A stretch of DNA of 35,314 nucleotides from Halomonas sp. (GTDB lineage Bacteria > Pseudomonadota > Gammaproteobacteria > Pseudomonadales > Halomonadaceae): assembly GCA_003552795.1 (NCBI GenBank), contig PUOM01000079.1, positions 1 to 35,314 of the forward strand, written 5' to 3'. The translations under genes and the position numbers were made by a program. The notes below the pieces were generated by a model. The model made no database searches, was not told the DNA's origin, and saw nothing but the letters and a program-made list of their open reading frames with translations. Positions 1-10,590 of the stretch are shown here, piece by piece. Position 1 is the first letter of the stretch; each line of letters starts with the position of its first letter.

Positions 1-51
1 AAACGCTCATGTGATGCTCCCATCCGGGGGCATCGCTGTTTCTGCGGGACG

Positions 52-77
52 AAAAAAGCCGCCCTCGATGGGGCGGC
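52..77 (-). terminator. Rho-independent terminator
   Basis: Stem GCCGCCC (58-64)/GGGCGGC (71-77) with AAAAAA at 52-57, i.e. a T-tract on the minus strand. Confidence 0.75.
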
Positions 78-168
78 GGCAAGACCGTGACTAGCTAATG
101 AGGAGGGAGAAACCACGGCAGCGACTGGCGGGCCCTGCCCTGGCAGTGGCGGCTCATCAACGCCACTG
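52..168 (-). ncRNA. Putative Fur-regulated small RNA (RyhB/PrrF-like architecture)
   Basis: On the minus strand: TTGACG (203-198), a 17-nt spacer and TACTCT (180-175), overlapped by a Fur-box-like sequence. Predicted start is about 168. A perfect 8-bp 5' hairpin CAGTGGCG/CGCCACTG (168-144) is followed by a C/U-rich loop UUUCUCCCUCCUCAUUAGCUAGU between CCGUG and CACGG, then a GC-rich stem and T-tract (77-52). No convincing ORF. Confidence 0.6.
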
Positions 169-175
169 GAAACAA

Positions 176-195
176 GAGTAATCATTCTCATTTGC
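176..195. promoter_or_regulatory. Fur-box-like operator
   Basis: GAGTAATCATTCTCATTTGC; the reverse strand GCAAATGAGAATGATTACTC matches canonical GATAATGATAATCATTATC at about 13 of 19 positions and lies between the predicted -35 and -10 of the minus-strand promoter. Confidence 0.6.
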
Positions 196-246
196 GTCGT
201 CAATAGTAATGCGAATGTTTTTTATTTAGATCCCTTGGTGGCGGGG

Positions 247-1212
247 TCAGCTCACCAGCCGTAGCCACAGGGGGAGGGTGGCCATGGCCAGCAGGGTCTG
301 GGCGGTGATCAGCGCCGCCATCATCTCGGCGTCGCCGCCCAGCTGTCGGGCCAGGATATAGGCGGAGGTGGCGGTGGGCAGGGCGGCGAACAGCAGCGCC
401 ACATCGCGGCTTACCGGGTCAAGGCCCAGTGCCAGGGCGAGCGCCAGTACCAGGGCAGGCATCAGCCCCAGCTTGATGAGGTTGGTGGCCCAGACGCCGC
501 GGTCGAGCCGCAGCAGCGCTGCGGGGCGCAGCGCCACGCCGACCGCCACCAGGCCCAGCGGCAGGGCGGCGCGCCCCAGCAGTTCCACCGTGGCCGCACT
601 CCAGCCCGGCAGGCCGATGCCGGAAAGGTTCAGCCCGATGCCGATCAGGCAGCCGAGAATCAGCGGATTCCGCAACAGGGCGGTGAGGCTTTTCCCGAGG
701 CTGCCGGCGCCGAGCGTGCCGGCGGCGATAAAGCTCGCGACGCACATGACGTTGACCACCGGCACCATCAGCGCCACGGCAACGGCGGCGACGGTGGCGC
801 CGGGGGTGCCGTGGAGAGCGGCGGCGCCGGCCACGCCAACATAGGTATTGAAGCGCAGGGCCCCCTGAAAGGCCGAGGTGAAGGCGGCCGGGTCCAGGCC
901 CAGCCAGCCGCGCAGCGTCCAGAGCAGGGCGCCGAACAGGCCCATGGCGCCCAGCAGTGCCACGGCCACTCGCCCCACCGGCACCTGGCTGACGTCGGCG
1001 GTGGCCAGGGTCGAGACCAGCATGGCGGGGAACAGCAGGAAGTAGATCAGCCGTTCCAGCCGGGGCCAGAAGTCGCCGCCCGGCTGGCGTAGTCGCCCCA
1101 GCACGGCGCCCAGCAGGATCAGCAGGAAAAGGGGGCCCAGCGCATTCGCCACTCCCGTCATCTCGGTCTCCTTGGTCGGGTTGCCCTGCGACATCCTTGC
1201 GCACTCTGCCAC
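247..1212 (-). CDS. AEC (auxin efflux carrier) family transporter
   Basis: ORF of 321 aa (possible internal start); multiple hydrophobic helices and an AEC-like pattern (LGPLFLLILLGAVLGR..., N-rich TM segments). Confidence 0.8.
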   Translation of the reverse strand: MAECARMSQGNPTKETEMTGVANALGPLFLLILLGAVLGRLRQPGGDFWPRLERLIYFLLFPAMLVSTLATADVSQVPVGRVAVALLGAMGLFGALLWTLRGWLGLDPAAFTSAFQGALRFNTYVGVAGAAALHGTPGATVAAVAVALMVPVVNVMCVASFIAAGTLGAGSLGKSLTALLRNPLILGCLIGIGLNLSGIGLPGWSAATVELLGRAALPLGLVAVGVALRPAALLRLDRGVWATNLIKLGLMPALVLALALALGLDPVSRDVALLFAALPTATSAYILARQLGGDAEMMAALITAQTLLAMATLPLWLRLVS

Positions 1213-1272
1213 AGGCGAATGCTGATAAGCTTAACGCGACAACTCCTTTCGTGGACGCCCCTGCCCGCTGCC

Positions 1273-1785
1273 ATGCCGACATCCGCTCACTCCGAACCGG
1301 CGCTTTCGCGCCCTCCGCTGCTGCGCCTGCTGGTGCTGCTCACCCTGGGGACCGTGGCTGTGGCACTCTGGTACCTGGCCAGCTACAGTCTTCGTGGCAG
1401 TGAGGACGTGCACTGGTACCCCGAAGAGGCTGACTGCGAGCTGAGCCAGGGTGCCTGCGGGGCGGCACTGGGCGAGGGCGGCAGCCTGACGCTGGATCTG
1501 GGCGTCGACGGCGAGATCCGGGCGCTGGAGCGCCTGCCGATGACGGTGGCCCTCGAGGGTATCGAGGCGGAGTCGGTGGTGGTGGACTTCATCGGCCGCG
1601 ACATGGACATGGGGCTGCATCGCTATCCGCTGGCCCGGCAGGACGATGGCACCTTCCGTGGCGAGGGGCAGATACCGATCTGCACCGAGACGGTGATGCC
1701 CTGGCGGGCCCGGGTGATCATCGCCACCGAGCAGGGGCGGCTGGGCAGTGGATTCAACTTCGAGGTGGAGAGAAGCCGACTATGA
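1273..1785 (+). CDS. Uncharacterised membrane-anchored protein preceding SCO
   Basis: Single N-terminal TM, then a small extracytoplasmic domain (DMDMGLHRYPL...GEGQIPICTETVMPWRARVII) with a FixH/YtkA-like feel. ATGA overlap with the SCO gene. The ORF could start at 1219. Confidence 0.65.
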   Translation: MPTSAHSEPALSRPPLLRLLVLLTLGTVAVALWYLASYSLRGSEDVHWYPEEADCELSQGACGAALGEGGSLTLDLGVDGEIRALERLPMTVALEGIEAESVVVDFIGRDMDMGLHRYPLARQDDGTFRGEGQIPICTETVMPWRARVIIATEQGRLGSGFNFEVERSRL

Positions 1786-2381
1786 AACGACAGGGACTCT
1801 GGGCGGGCATCGCGCTGATCGTGCTGGTGCTGGGCGTGGGCGGCTACGGCTGGTTCCAGCAGCAGCTCGGGTCCGGCGGAAGCGGTAACGGCAACGGGCT
1901 GACCGGCGGTCCCATCGAGCTGCCCTCGACCCGGGGCGACTTCTCCCTGGCCGAGCTCGAGGAAGATCAGCTGGCGGTGGTGTTCTTCGGCTATACCTAC
2001 TGTCCCGACGTCTGCCCCATGACCCTGGCGGTGGTGCGCCAGGCGCTGGCCGAGCTGGATGAAGCCGGCCGTGAGCGGGTGGTGCCGCTGATGATCTCCG
2101 TGGATCCCGAGCGCGACACCCTGGAGCGCCTGGCGGAGTACACCGGCTACTTCGGCGATGACTTCATCGGTGCGACCGGCAGCGAGGCCCAGCTCGAGGA
2201 GCTCGCCGAGCGCTACGGCGTCATCTGGCGGCGCGTCGAGACGCCGGAGTCGGCCATGGGGTATACCATCGACCACAGCTCATCGCTCTACCTGGTGGAT
2301 CGCGAGGGCACCATCCTGCGGCGGGTGCTCTACTCACCGGCGCCCCATGCGCTGGTCTCCGCGCTCGACGAAACTCTCTGA
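1782..2381 (+). CDS. SCO1/SenC family cytochrome oxidase copper chaperone
   Basis: YTYCPDVCPMTL (CxxxC motif), SVDPERDT, downstream conserved His (YTIDHSSSLYLVD). Confidence 0.93.
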   Translation: MKRQGLWAGIALIVLVLGVGGYGWFQQQLGSGGSGNGNGLTGGPIELPSTRGDFSLAELEEDQLAVVFFGYTYCPDVCPMTLAVVRQALAELDEAGRERVVPLMISVDPERDTLERLAEYTGYFGDDFIGATGSEAQLEELAERYGVIWRRVETPESAMGYTIDHSSSLYLVDREGTILRRVLYSPAPHALVSALDETL

Positions 2382-2414
2382 CTCGCCTCCCGGGCCTGTT
2401 CTGCCAGCCCCGCC

Positions 2415-3473
2415 TCAGCGCGGGGCTTCCTGCAGGCGATCCATCATCGCCATCAAGGCGCGGACCTGTGTGCCCTCCCGGGTGTCGTGGAGCGGATCCA
2501 TCTGCCAGGTACTCTCGGCGAAGCCCCACCAGTCCCAGCACCCCTGGGGGTTGGCCATGCTGGTCTCGGCCTGGGGGTAGAGCACGACCCGGTCGTGGGC
2601 GGCCGCCCACTCGTTGAGGCCGCTGTGGCGCACGAAGGCCTCGCCTATCTGCTCGGCGCCCATGCCGCAGCCGTGAAGAGCGACCGTCAGGTGGCAGCCG
2701 CCCTCGCCACATGCCTCCGGGACGAACAGATAGCCCTCCGAGTCGAGCCCCTTGACGGCGAAGTCGCTCTGATCGAAGCGTATCAGGTCATCGCTGGCGG
2801 CCACCGTCTCGGCGGCCTCCTCCGCATCAGGCGGCGTGTCGTGTAGCCAGGCCATGGCCTGGCCGGTGAGGTCCTTGCCGCAGCCCAGCAGATGGGTGCC
2901 GCCGCCCTGCCGGCAATCGCCCAGCTCCGTGGCCGGGAGCGGGCTGGCCCGGTGGCCGATCGGCCAGCCGTGGCCGACGTTGTCGCTGGTCATGAAGTGC
3001 AGCTGTGTCTCGGGGCTCCCCAGCCAGCCGGCGAGCTGCTCGGCCAGGGCCGCGCCCAGCGCAGGGGCAACGGTCTCGTCCGCGTCACCGTGCCAGACAA
3101 AGGCGCGCAGTTCGGCCAGTGCCTCGGCGCTGCCCACGCGGTCATGCTCGCGATAGTCGTCCAGGCGCTGCTCGAGTTCATCGAGGGAGGGCGGGCCGAG
3201 GCGGGTGGTCATGCACTGACCCAGGGCGCGCCTCAGGGTGCCCTGGGCGCAGGACCAGGGGCCGGCGCCGAGCACCGCGAGGCCCTGGAAGCGCTCTGGC
3301 CATGCCACCGCCAGCTGGGTGGCCATATAGCCTCCGGACGAGACGCCGATCACGCTGGTGTCGCTCTGCTCCAGCCCCAGCCTGGGCAGGTCGGGAGGGC
3401 GTTCAGCGGCAGCGGGTGTCGCGACGAGGGCCGCCAGCACGAGGCCGGCGGCGGGAAGGGAGGGTGAGGTCAT
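2415..3473 (-). CDS. Secreted poly(3-hydroxybutyrate) depolymerase-like esterase
   Basis: N-terminal signal peptide; GVSSGGYMATQLAVAWPERF nucleophile motif; VWHGDADETV; GCxWDWWG C-terminal region typical of PHB depolymerase-type hydrolases. Confidence 0.8.
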   Translation of the reverse strand: MTSPSLPAAGLVLAALVATPAAAERPPDLPRLGLEQSDTSVIGVSSGGYMATQLAVAWPERFQGLAVLGAGPWSCAQGTLRRALGQCMTTRLGPPSLDELEQRLDDYREHDRVGSAEALAELRAFVWHGDADETVAPALGAALAEQLAGWLGSPETQLHFMTSDNVGHGWPIGHRASPLPATELGDCRQGGGTHLLGCGKDLTGQAMAWLHDTPPDAEEAAETVAASDDLIRFDQSDFAVKGLDSEGYLFVPEACGEGGCHLTVALHGCGMGAEQIGEAFVRHSGLNEWAAAHDRVVLYPQAETSMANPQGCWDWWGFAESTWQMDPLHDTREGTQVRALMAMMDRLQEAPR

Positions 3474-3478
3474 GGGGC

Positions 3479-4165
3479 TCAGTCATCAATGACGTCGAGG
3501 AGCTCGACGTGGAAGATGAGGGTCTCATGGGGGCCGATGGGGCCCTGCCCCTGGGCGCCGTAGGCCAGCTCGGCGGGGATCACGATCTCCCAGCTGTCGC
3601 CGACGCTCATCAGCTGCAGCGCTTCCTGCCAGCCGTCGATCACCTGATCGACGCGGAAGCTGACCGGCTCGCCGCGCTCCAGCGAGCTGTCGAAGACGGT
3701 GCCGTCGATCAACGTGCCCTCGTAGTGAACTTCGACGCTGTCCTCGGGGCCGGGAGTGGCGCCGTCACCGGATTCCAGCACTCGGTACTGCAGGCCGGAA
3801 GCGGTGACCTCCACGCCCTCGGCCTCGGCGTTGGCCGCCAGGTAGGCCTCGCCCTCGGCGCGGCTGCTCTCGGCCCGCTCGGCGGCTTCGGTCTCGCGGG
3901 AGGCCATCGCCTGCTCCTGGAAGCGCATCAGGGTCTCGGCCATCTCCTCGTCGCTCATCGCCAGTTCGCCGCCGGCGAAGACGTCCTGGATCGCCTGGGT
4001 AAAGGCATCCACGTCCAGGTCATCGACGTCCTGCTGGATGCTCTGGCCGAGGGTCACGCCCAGGCTGTAGCCGAGGCGCCCCTCGTCGGTCTCCGGCGCG
4101 GCCAGCGCCAGGGGGGCGATGCCGAGCAGGGCGGTCAGGGAAGCGGTGGTCAGCAGTCTCTTCAT
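3479..4165 (-). CDS. FKBP-type peptidyl-prolyl cis-trans isomerase (FkpA/Mip-like)
   Basis: Signal peptide, N-terminal dimerisation region, and FKBP core VEVHYEGTLIDGTVFDSS...IPAELAYGAQG. Confidence 0.93.
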   Translation of the reverse strand: MKRLLTTASLTALLGIAPLALAAPETDEGRLGYSLGVTLGQSIQQDVDDLDVDAFTQAIQDVFAGGELAMSDEEMAETLMRFQEQAMASRETEAAERAESSRAEGEAYLAANAEAEGVEVTASGLQYRVLESGDGATPGPEDSVEVHYEGTLIDGTVFDSSLERGEPVSFRVDQVIDGWQEALQLMSVGDSWEIVIPAELAYGAQGQGPIGPHETLIFHVELLDVIDD

Positions 4166-4176
4166 GAACGGGCCTT

Positions 4177-4233
4177 GTGGTTAGGCGCATGGCGCCATGG
4201 CAGGTGTGGTTGGGCGCGTAGCACCATGACGGG
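4177..4233 (+). repeat. Imperfect tandem repeat, 2 copies, 29-bp period
   Basis: GTGGTTAGGCGCATGGCGCCATGGCAGG (4177-4204) versus GTGGTTGGGCGCGTAGCACCATGACGGG (4206-4233), 22 of 28 identical; lies in the 5' leader of the FKBP gene. Confidence 0.6.
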
Positions 4234-4358
4234 AACAGAAGCGATCAGGCGCGAGCGTGCCACCGGTGAATGGAGACCATGGGACTCCTCGGGGGCGGGC
4301 CGGTTCCGCACGACGGCGGTAAAGTGCCGGCCCGGCCACGAGTATCATACCATCCGGA

Positions 4359-4802
4359 TCAGACGACCAGGGTGGGGCAGTGGGCGGAGCCGGCCACGCG
4401 CTGGGCCACGCTACCCAGCAGCAGGCTCTTGTCGCCGTTGGTGCCCTGGGCACCGATCACGATCAGATCGCACTCGCGCTTGCGGGCGAAGCGGACGATG
4501 GTGCGCGAAGGCCGGCCGCCCTTGACGAAAGCGCGCAGGCTCTCGGCCGGGACGCCCATCTCGATCGCCTCGCTCTTGGCATGCACGGCGATCTCGGTGG
4601 CGTACTCCTTGAGGGCGTCGTCGGGGATCTCGAGCTTCTCCGGGCGGACCATGGAGAGGGAGGCTTCGAGCAGACTGTGGTGCTTGAAGACGCATAGAAG
4701 GTAAAGCTCGGCGCCGGTCAGCAGCTGCAGGCCGACGCCCTTCTGCAAGGCCTTCAGCGCCCCCTTGGACCCGTCTACCGGGACCAGTATTCGATTGAAC
4801 AT
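4359..4802 (-). CDS. teaD: Universal stress protein TeaD (ectoine TRAP-associated UspA)
   Basis: UspA fold with ATP-binding motif G-x2-G-x9-G-S ([15 protein letters not shown]); position directly downstream of the TRAP large permease as in the Halomonas elongata teaABCD arrangement. Confidence 0.85.
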   Translation of the reverse strand: MFNRILVPVDGSKGALKALQKGVGLQLLTGAELYLLCVFKHHSLLEASLSMVRPEKLEIPDDALKEYATEIAVHAKSEAIEMGVPAESLRAFVKGGRPSRTIVRFARKRECDLIVIGAQGTNGDKSLLLGSVAQRVAGSAHCPTLVV

Positions 4803-4843
4803 GGCGTGTCTCCCTGGGGTTTATGGGCTCTGGAAGCCGTGGA

Positions 4844-6127
4844 TCAGCGGAACGCCAGGTCGCGCAGGAAGAGCGCGATCTGCGGGAACATGATGATCAG
4901 CGCCGCGGCCAGCACCAGCATGAAGACAAAGGGTGGCGTGCCGCGGATCACCTCCCAGTAGGGCCGCTTGAAGATGGCGATGGCGGTGAAGATATCGCAG
5001 CCGAAGGGTGGCGTCGCCGAACCTATCGCCACCTGCAGAGTGATCAGCACCCCGACGTGCACCGGGTCGAGGCCTGAGGCGGCGATGGCCGGAGCGAAGA
5101 TCGGCGTCAGCACCAGGATCACCACGATGGGGTCGACGAACATGCAGGCCACGAAGAAGGCTACCGAGATGGCGATCAGCACGCCCACCGGCCCGGCCTC
5201 GTTGACGCCGACCGCTGCGAGTATCGTCTGCGGGATCTGGGCAAAGGAGATGATCCAGGAGAAGCCGTTGCCCACCGCCACCAGGATGAACACCACGGCG
5301 GTGATCAGGCCGGTGGATTTGGCGATGGCGTAGATGTGGTGCAGCTTCAGCGAGCGGAAGACCACGAACTCGAGGAGCACCGCATAGAGGACGCAGGCGG
5401 CGGCGGCCTCGGTGGGGCTGAAGACGCCGCCGTAGATGCCGCCCACGATCAGCACCGGGAAGCCCAGCGGCCAGAGCGCGTCCTTGACCGAGATGGCACG
5501 CTGCTTCCAGCTCGCCCTCGGCTCCGTGGGCACCTTGTTGATGGTGGCGTAGAGGATGCAGTAGGCCGAGAACATGGCCAGGATCAGCAGCCCCGGTCCG
5601 ATGCCGGCGATAAACAGCTCACCGATGGAGGTGCCGGAGATGACGCCGTAGATGATCATGCCGATGCTCGGCGGGATCAGGAAGGCGATATCGCTGGAGT
5701 TGATGATCAGCGCCAGGGTGAAAGGGTCCTTGTAGCCCGCCTTGAGCATGCGCGGGCGCAGCGGCGAGCCCACCGCCACCACGGTCGCCTGGGTGGACCC
5801 GGAAACGGCGCCGAACAGGGTGCAGGAAGCCGCGGTGGATACCGCCAGGCCGCCCTTGATATGGCCCACGAAGCTCATGACCATGTTGATCAGCCGGTTG
5901 GCCGACTGGCCGCGGGTCATGATGTCGGCGGCCAGGATGAACATCGGCACGGCGATCAGCGCCGTGGGGCGGATGCCACCCATCATCTGCTGGATCAGGG
6001 TTTCCATCTGACCAAGCCCGCCAAAGGTCATGTAGAAACCGACAAAGGCCGCCGTGGCCAGGGGAATCATCATCGGGAAGCCGAGCAGCAGCAACACGAT
6101 CATGATGGAAATTATGATGGTCGTCAT
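4844..6127 (-). CDS. teaC: TRAP transporter large permease (DctM family), TeaC
   Basis: 427 aa polytopic protein with DctM-type motifs (IPPSIGMIIYGVISGTSIGELFIAGIGPGLLI, SPTEAAA); operon context with TeaA-like binding protein. Confidence 0.88.
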   Translation of the reverse strand: MTTIIISIMIVLLLLGFPMMIPLATAAFVGFYMTFGGLGQMETLIQQMMGGIRPTALIAVPMFILAADIMTRGQSANRLINMVMSFVGHIKGGLAVSTAASCTLFGAVSGSTQATVVAVGSPLRPRMLKAGYKDPFTLALIINSSDIAFLIPPSIGMIIYGVISGTSIGELFIAGIGPGLLILAMFSAYCILYATINKVPTEPRASWKQRAISVKDALWPLGFPVLIVGGIYGGVFSPTEAAAACVLYAVLLEFVVFRSLKLHHIYAIAKSTGLITAVVFILVAVGNGFSWIISFAQIPQTILAAVGVNEAGPVGVLIAISVAFFVACMFVDPIVVILVLTPIFAPAIAASGLDPVHVGVLITLQVAIGSATPPFGCDIFTAIAIFKRPYWEVIRGTPPFVFMLVLAAALIIMFPQIALFLRDLAFR

Positions 6128-6159
6128 GGTGAGATGTCCTCGCTAGGGCTCGATCGGGA

Positions 6160-6774
6160 TCAGACTTCCGTTTCCGTGTCCTTGTAGCCGTCCACCACAT
6201 GGGTCGATAGGTAGACATCCCGGGAGGTCAGGTTCTTGATGGCGGTCAGCAGGTACTGGATCCCGGTGATGGCGAAGCCCAGCGGAACCCAGAGGTAGAT
6301 GATCCACACCGGAATACTGAGCGAGGGCAGCACGCGCCCGCGGCTGTAGATCGTCGAGATATAGCCGATCGAGTAGTAGCAGAGCACGAACATCACCAGG
6401 GCGGTGAACAGGCTGATGAAGATCATCATCCAGCGCCTCCCCCCGGTGGGCACGGCATCGTAGATGGCCGACATGCGGATATGGCGTCCGTGGCGGGCCG
6501 CATAGCCGATGCCCGCGAAGGTGATCATCACGATCAGGATGCGGTTGACCTCCTCGGAGAAGTGCAGGCTCTCGCCGAGGATGAAACGGCTCAGCACGTT
6601 GGCGATGGTGTTGATGGCCATGAGGATCACCCCCATGGCCAGGATCACCGACTCGGTCCGGCTGATCCAGGTGTCGATGGCCCCCAGCGGGCCGGGCAGG
6701 GTCGAGCGGTAGTTCTTCTCGGCAATGTCGTCTTCGTTCATTTCCATGTCGGCGGGCTCCTCTCCGTTCCCCAC
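6160..6774 (-). CDS. teaB: TRAP transporter small permease (DctQ family), TeaB
   Basis: Four predicted TM helices, DctQ-like; located between the binding protein and large permease genes. Confidence 0.87.
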   Translation of the reverse strand: MGNGEEPADMEMNEDDIAEKNYRSTLPGPLGAIDTWISRTESVILAMGVILMAINTIANVLSRFILGESLHFSEEVNRILIVMITFAGIGYAARHGRHIRMSAIYDAVPTGGRRWMMIFISLFTALVMFVLCYYSIGYISTIYSRGRVLPSLSIPVWIIYLWVPLGFAITGIQYLLTAIKNLTSRDVYLSTHVVDGYKDTETEV

Positions 6775-6885
6775 GCACGATTCGCACTGTTGTACCTCGA
6801 GAGTACGCCGTCCGGCTTCGCCGTGCCGGCAAGGCTTCCAACGCTGAGTGGCCGCCCGATTGCCGTCGCACGGGTCGTGAAGACA

Positions 6886-6913
6886 GAAGGGGCGGCCTTG
6901 CGGCCGCCCCTTC
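6886..6913. terminator. Strong intercistronic hairpin between teaA and teaB (attenuator or mRNA-processing/stabilising element)
   Basis: GAAGGGGCGGCC (6886-6897) TTGC GGCCGCCCCTTC (6902-6913): perfect 12-bp stem, 4-nt loop; no strong U-tract on the minus strand. Confidence 0.75.
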
Positions 6914-6943
6914 GTCTCAGCGGTGATGATGTGTCTGCGACGA

Positions 6944-7963
6944 TCAGTCGTCGGACGTCACCGCTTCCAGGTCGGCGTGGAACTGATCGAGCAGTTCCTG
7001 GCCGCGCTCGCCGGTCATCTCGATGAAGCGCTCCTCGACCTGCGGGGCACGATCGCGGAAGGCCTGGATCTGCTCCTCGTCGAGGCGGGTGACGGTGACC
7101 TCGTCGGAGGACTCCTTGATCTTGGCCAGGGAATCGTCGGCCAGGCCGGAGATGTGCTCGAGGATCAGCTCGTAGGCGTGCTCGCTGGCATCGCGGACCA
7201 GCTGCTGGTCTTCCTCGGAGAGGCTGTTGAAGAAGTCCTGGTTGGCCATCATGGCGGTGGTGAACCAGCCGTGACCGGTATAGACCAGGTTCGGGGAGAC
7301 CTCATAGAGGCCGCCGGACTCGATCCAGAAGATGGGGTTCTCCTGGCCGTCGAGGACGCCCGTCTGCAGGCCGCCGTAGACCTCGCCCCAGGGCAGCGGC
7401 GTGGGGCTGGCGCCGAAGGCGCGATAGGTCTCCGAGAGCAGCGGGTTGGTCATGGTGCGGATGTTCTTGCCGCGCAGCTCTTCCGGCGTGGTGAAGGGCT
7501 CATCCAGAGTGACGATCATCTCGCCTTCCGGATACATCTTGAGCAGCTCCAGGCCCTGCTCGGCGTAGAGCTCCGGGAACATCTCGTTGATGGCCACGCT
7601 GGTGTTGAAGAACTCGATGACGGTCTCTTCATCGGTGGGCAGCAGATAGGGAACGAAGAAGATCTGCGCCTCGGGAATCAGGGAACCGGTGAAGCCGGGT
7701 GACTGGTTGACGAACTGCAGGATGCCGGCCTGGGTCTGCTCCATGATGTCGTCGGACTCGCCCAGCTCGCCGAAACGATAGACCTGCACCGTATTGTCGG
7801 AGTTTTCCTCGACATACTCCTTGAACGCCATGGCGAAGACGTCCTGGACGTCGCCTTCGAACTCCTCGTGGGCGTAGCGCCAGTTGGCGGAGTGGGCGGC
7901 CGCGGACATCCCGAAGAGCAGGGCACCGACGGTGGCCGTGGTCATCAGCTTGGTTGCCTTCAT
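6944..7963 (-). CDS. teaA: TRAP substrate-binding protein TeaA (ectoine/hydroxyectoine binding)
   Basis: Sequence [18 protein letters not shown]...[39 protein letters not shown]...[14 protein letters not shown] closely resembles H. elongata TeaA as I recall it; signal peptide present. Confidence 0.88.
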   Translation of the reverse strand: MKATKLMTTATVGALLFGMSAAAHSANWRYAHEEFEGDVQDVFAMAFKEYVEENSDNTVQVYRFGELGESDDIMEQTQAGILQFVNQSPGFTGSLIPEAQIFFVPYLLPTDEETVIEFFNTSVAINEMFPELYAEQGLELLKMYPEGEMIVTLDEPFTTPEELRGKNIRTMTNPLLSETYRAFGASPTPLPWGEVYGGLQTGVLDGQENPIFWIESGGLYEVSPNLVYTGHGWFTTAMMANQDFFNSLSEEDQQLVRDASEHAYELILEHISGLADDSLAKIKESSDEVTVTRLDEEQIQAFRDRAPQVEERFIEMTGERGQELLDQFHADLEAVTSDD

Positions 7964-8053
7964 TCTTGTAGTCCCCTTACCAGTTTAGTGGTCATGTTCT
8001 TGCGAAAATGACAGGCACGGCGCGGACATGGCGCCCGCACATGTATTTTCAGG

Positions 8054-8590
8054 CTAGCGTGGCCCCGGGGGAGGGTCAAGCGAGGCAATCAGCGTATGGA
8101 GCGTTGAAAGATGGGTTTTTTTCTGCAGCTGGAGAGCGCCTGCCAGGGCTTTTTCGGCGGAGATGCCGACTGCCGGCTGCAGGTCCCCGGTGTCCTCCAG
8201 AGCCAGTCGCTCCAACCGCCCGAGGGCCTCGCGCTCGGCCTCCAGCTCGGCGCGCTTGAGGGTCTCGCGCAGCTCGGCGACCCCGCTGCGGGTCATCGCC
8301 TCCGGCTTCAGCCGGCGGCGCAGCTGGCGTAGCGGCAAGGTGATCTCCTGCTGCCAGCGCCGCACTTCTGCCACGCCGGCTTCCGCCCGGGGGCCGGGTC
8401 GGGCGTCATGCTGCAGCAGCCAGCAGCGCCACAGCAGTTCGCAGACGTCGACGCCGCCCTTGTCCTGCAGGGCCAGGCAGGCCGCCTCGACCCCCGGCCG
8501 ACCATAGAGCGCCAGGGCAAACTCCCACAGTGGCGCCCGGGATAGACGGGCCCGCATGATCGCCGTCATTTCGGTAGAATCGTCGTTCAT
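8054..8590 (-). CDS. TIGR02444 family protein (uncharacterised)
   Basis: LWEFALALYGRPGVEAACLALQDKGGVDVCELLWRCWLL motif; gene divergent from the ABC-F ATPase. Start MNDDSTEM at 8590 is more plausible than 8656. Confidence 0.8.
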   Translation of the reverse strand: MNDDSTEMTAIMRARLSRAPLWEFALALYGRPGVEAACLALQDKGGVDVCELLWRCWLLQHDARPGPRAEAGVAEVRRWQQEITLPLRQLRRRLKPEAMTRSGVAELRETLKRAELEAEREALGRLERLALEDTGDLQPAVGISAEKALAGALQLQKKTHLSTLHTLIASLDPPPGPR

Positions 8591-8646
8591 TTCCCTGGTC
8601 GTCGCCGGCATGGCGGCGGCCTCCATGCACTGCCCGTGGAGCTCGC

Positions 8647-10584
<1,938 letters not shown>

Positions 10585-10590
<6 letters not shown>

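Noticed and set aside
126-137. TGGCGGGCCCTG shared with 18796-18807
   Set aside because: A single 12-mer in GC-rich DNA with dissimilar flanks; probably coincidence.
3005-4525. 506-aa plus-strand ORF across the esterase and FKBP genes
   Set aside because: Spans several well-supported minus-strand genes and intergenic sequence; Arg/Pro/Gly-rich shadow.
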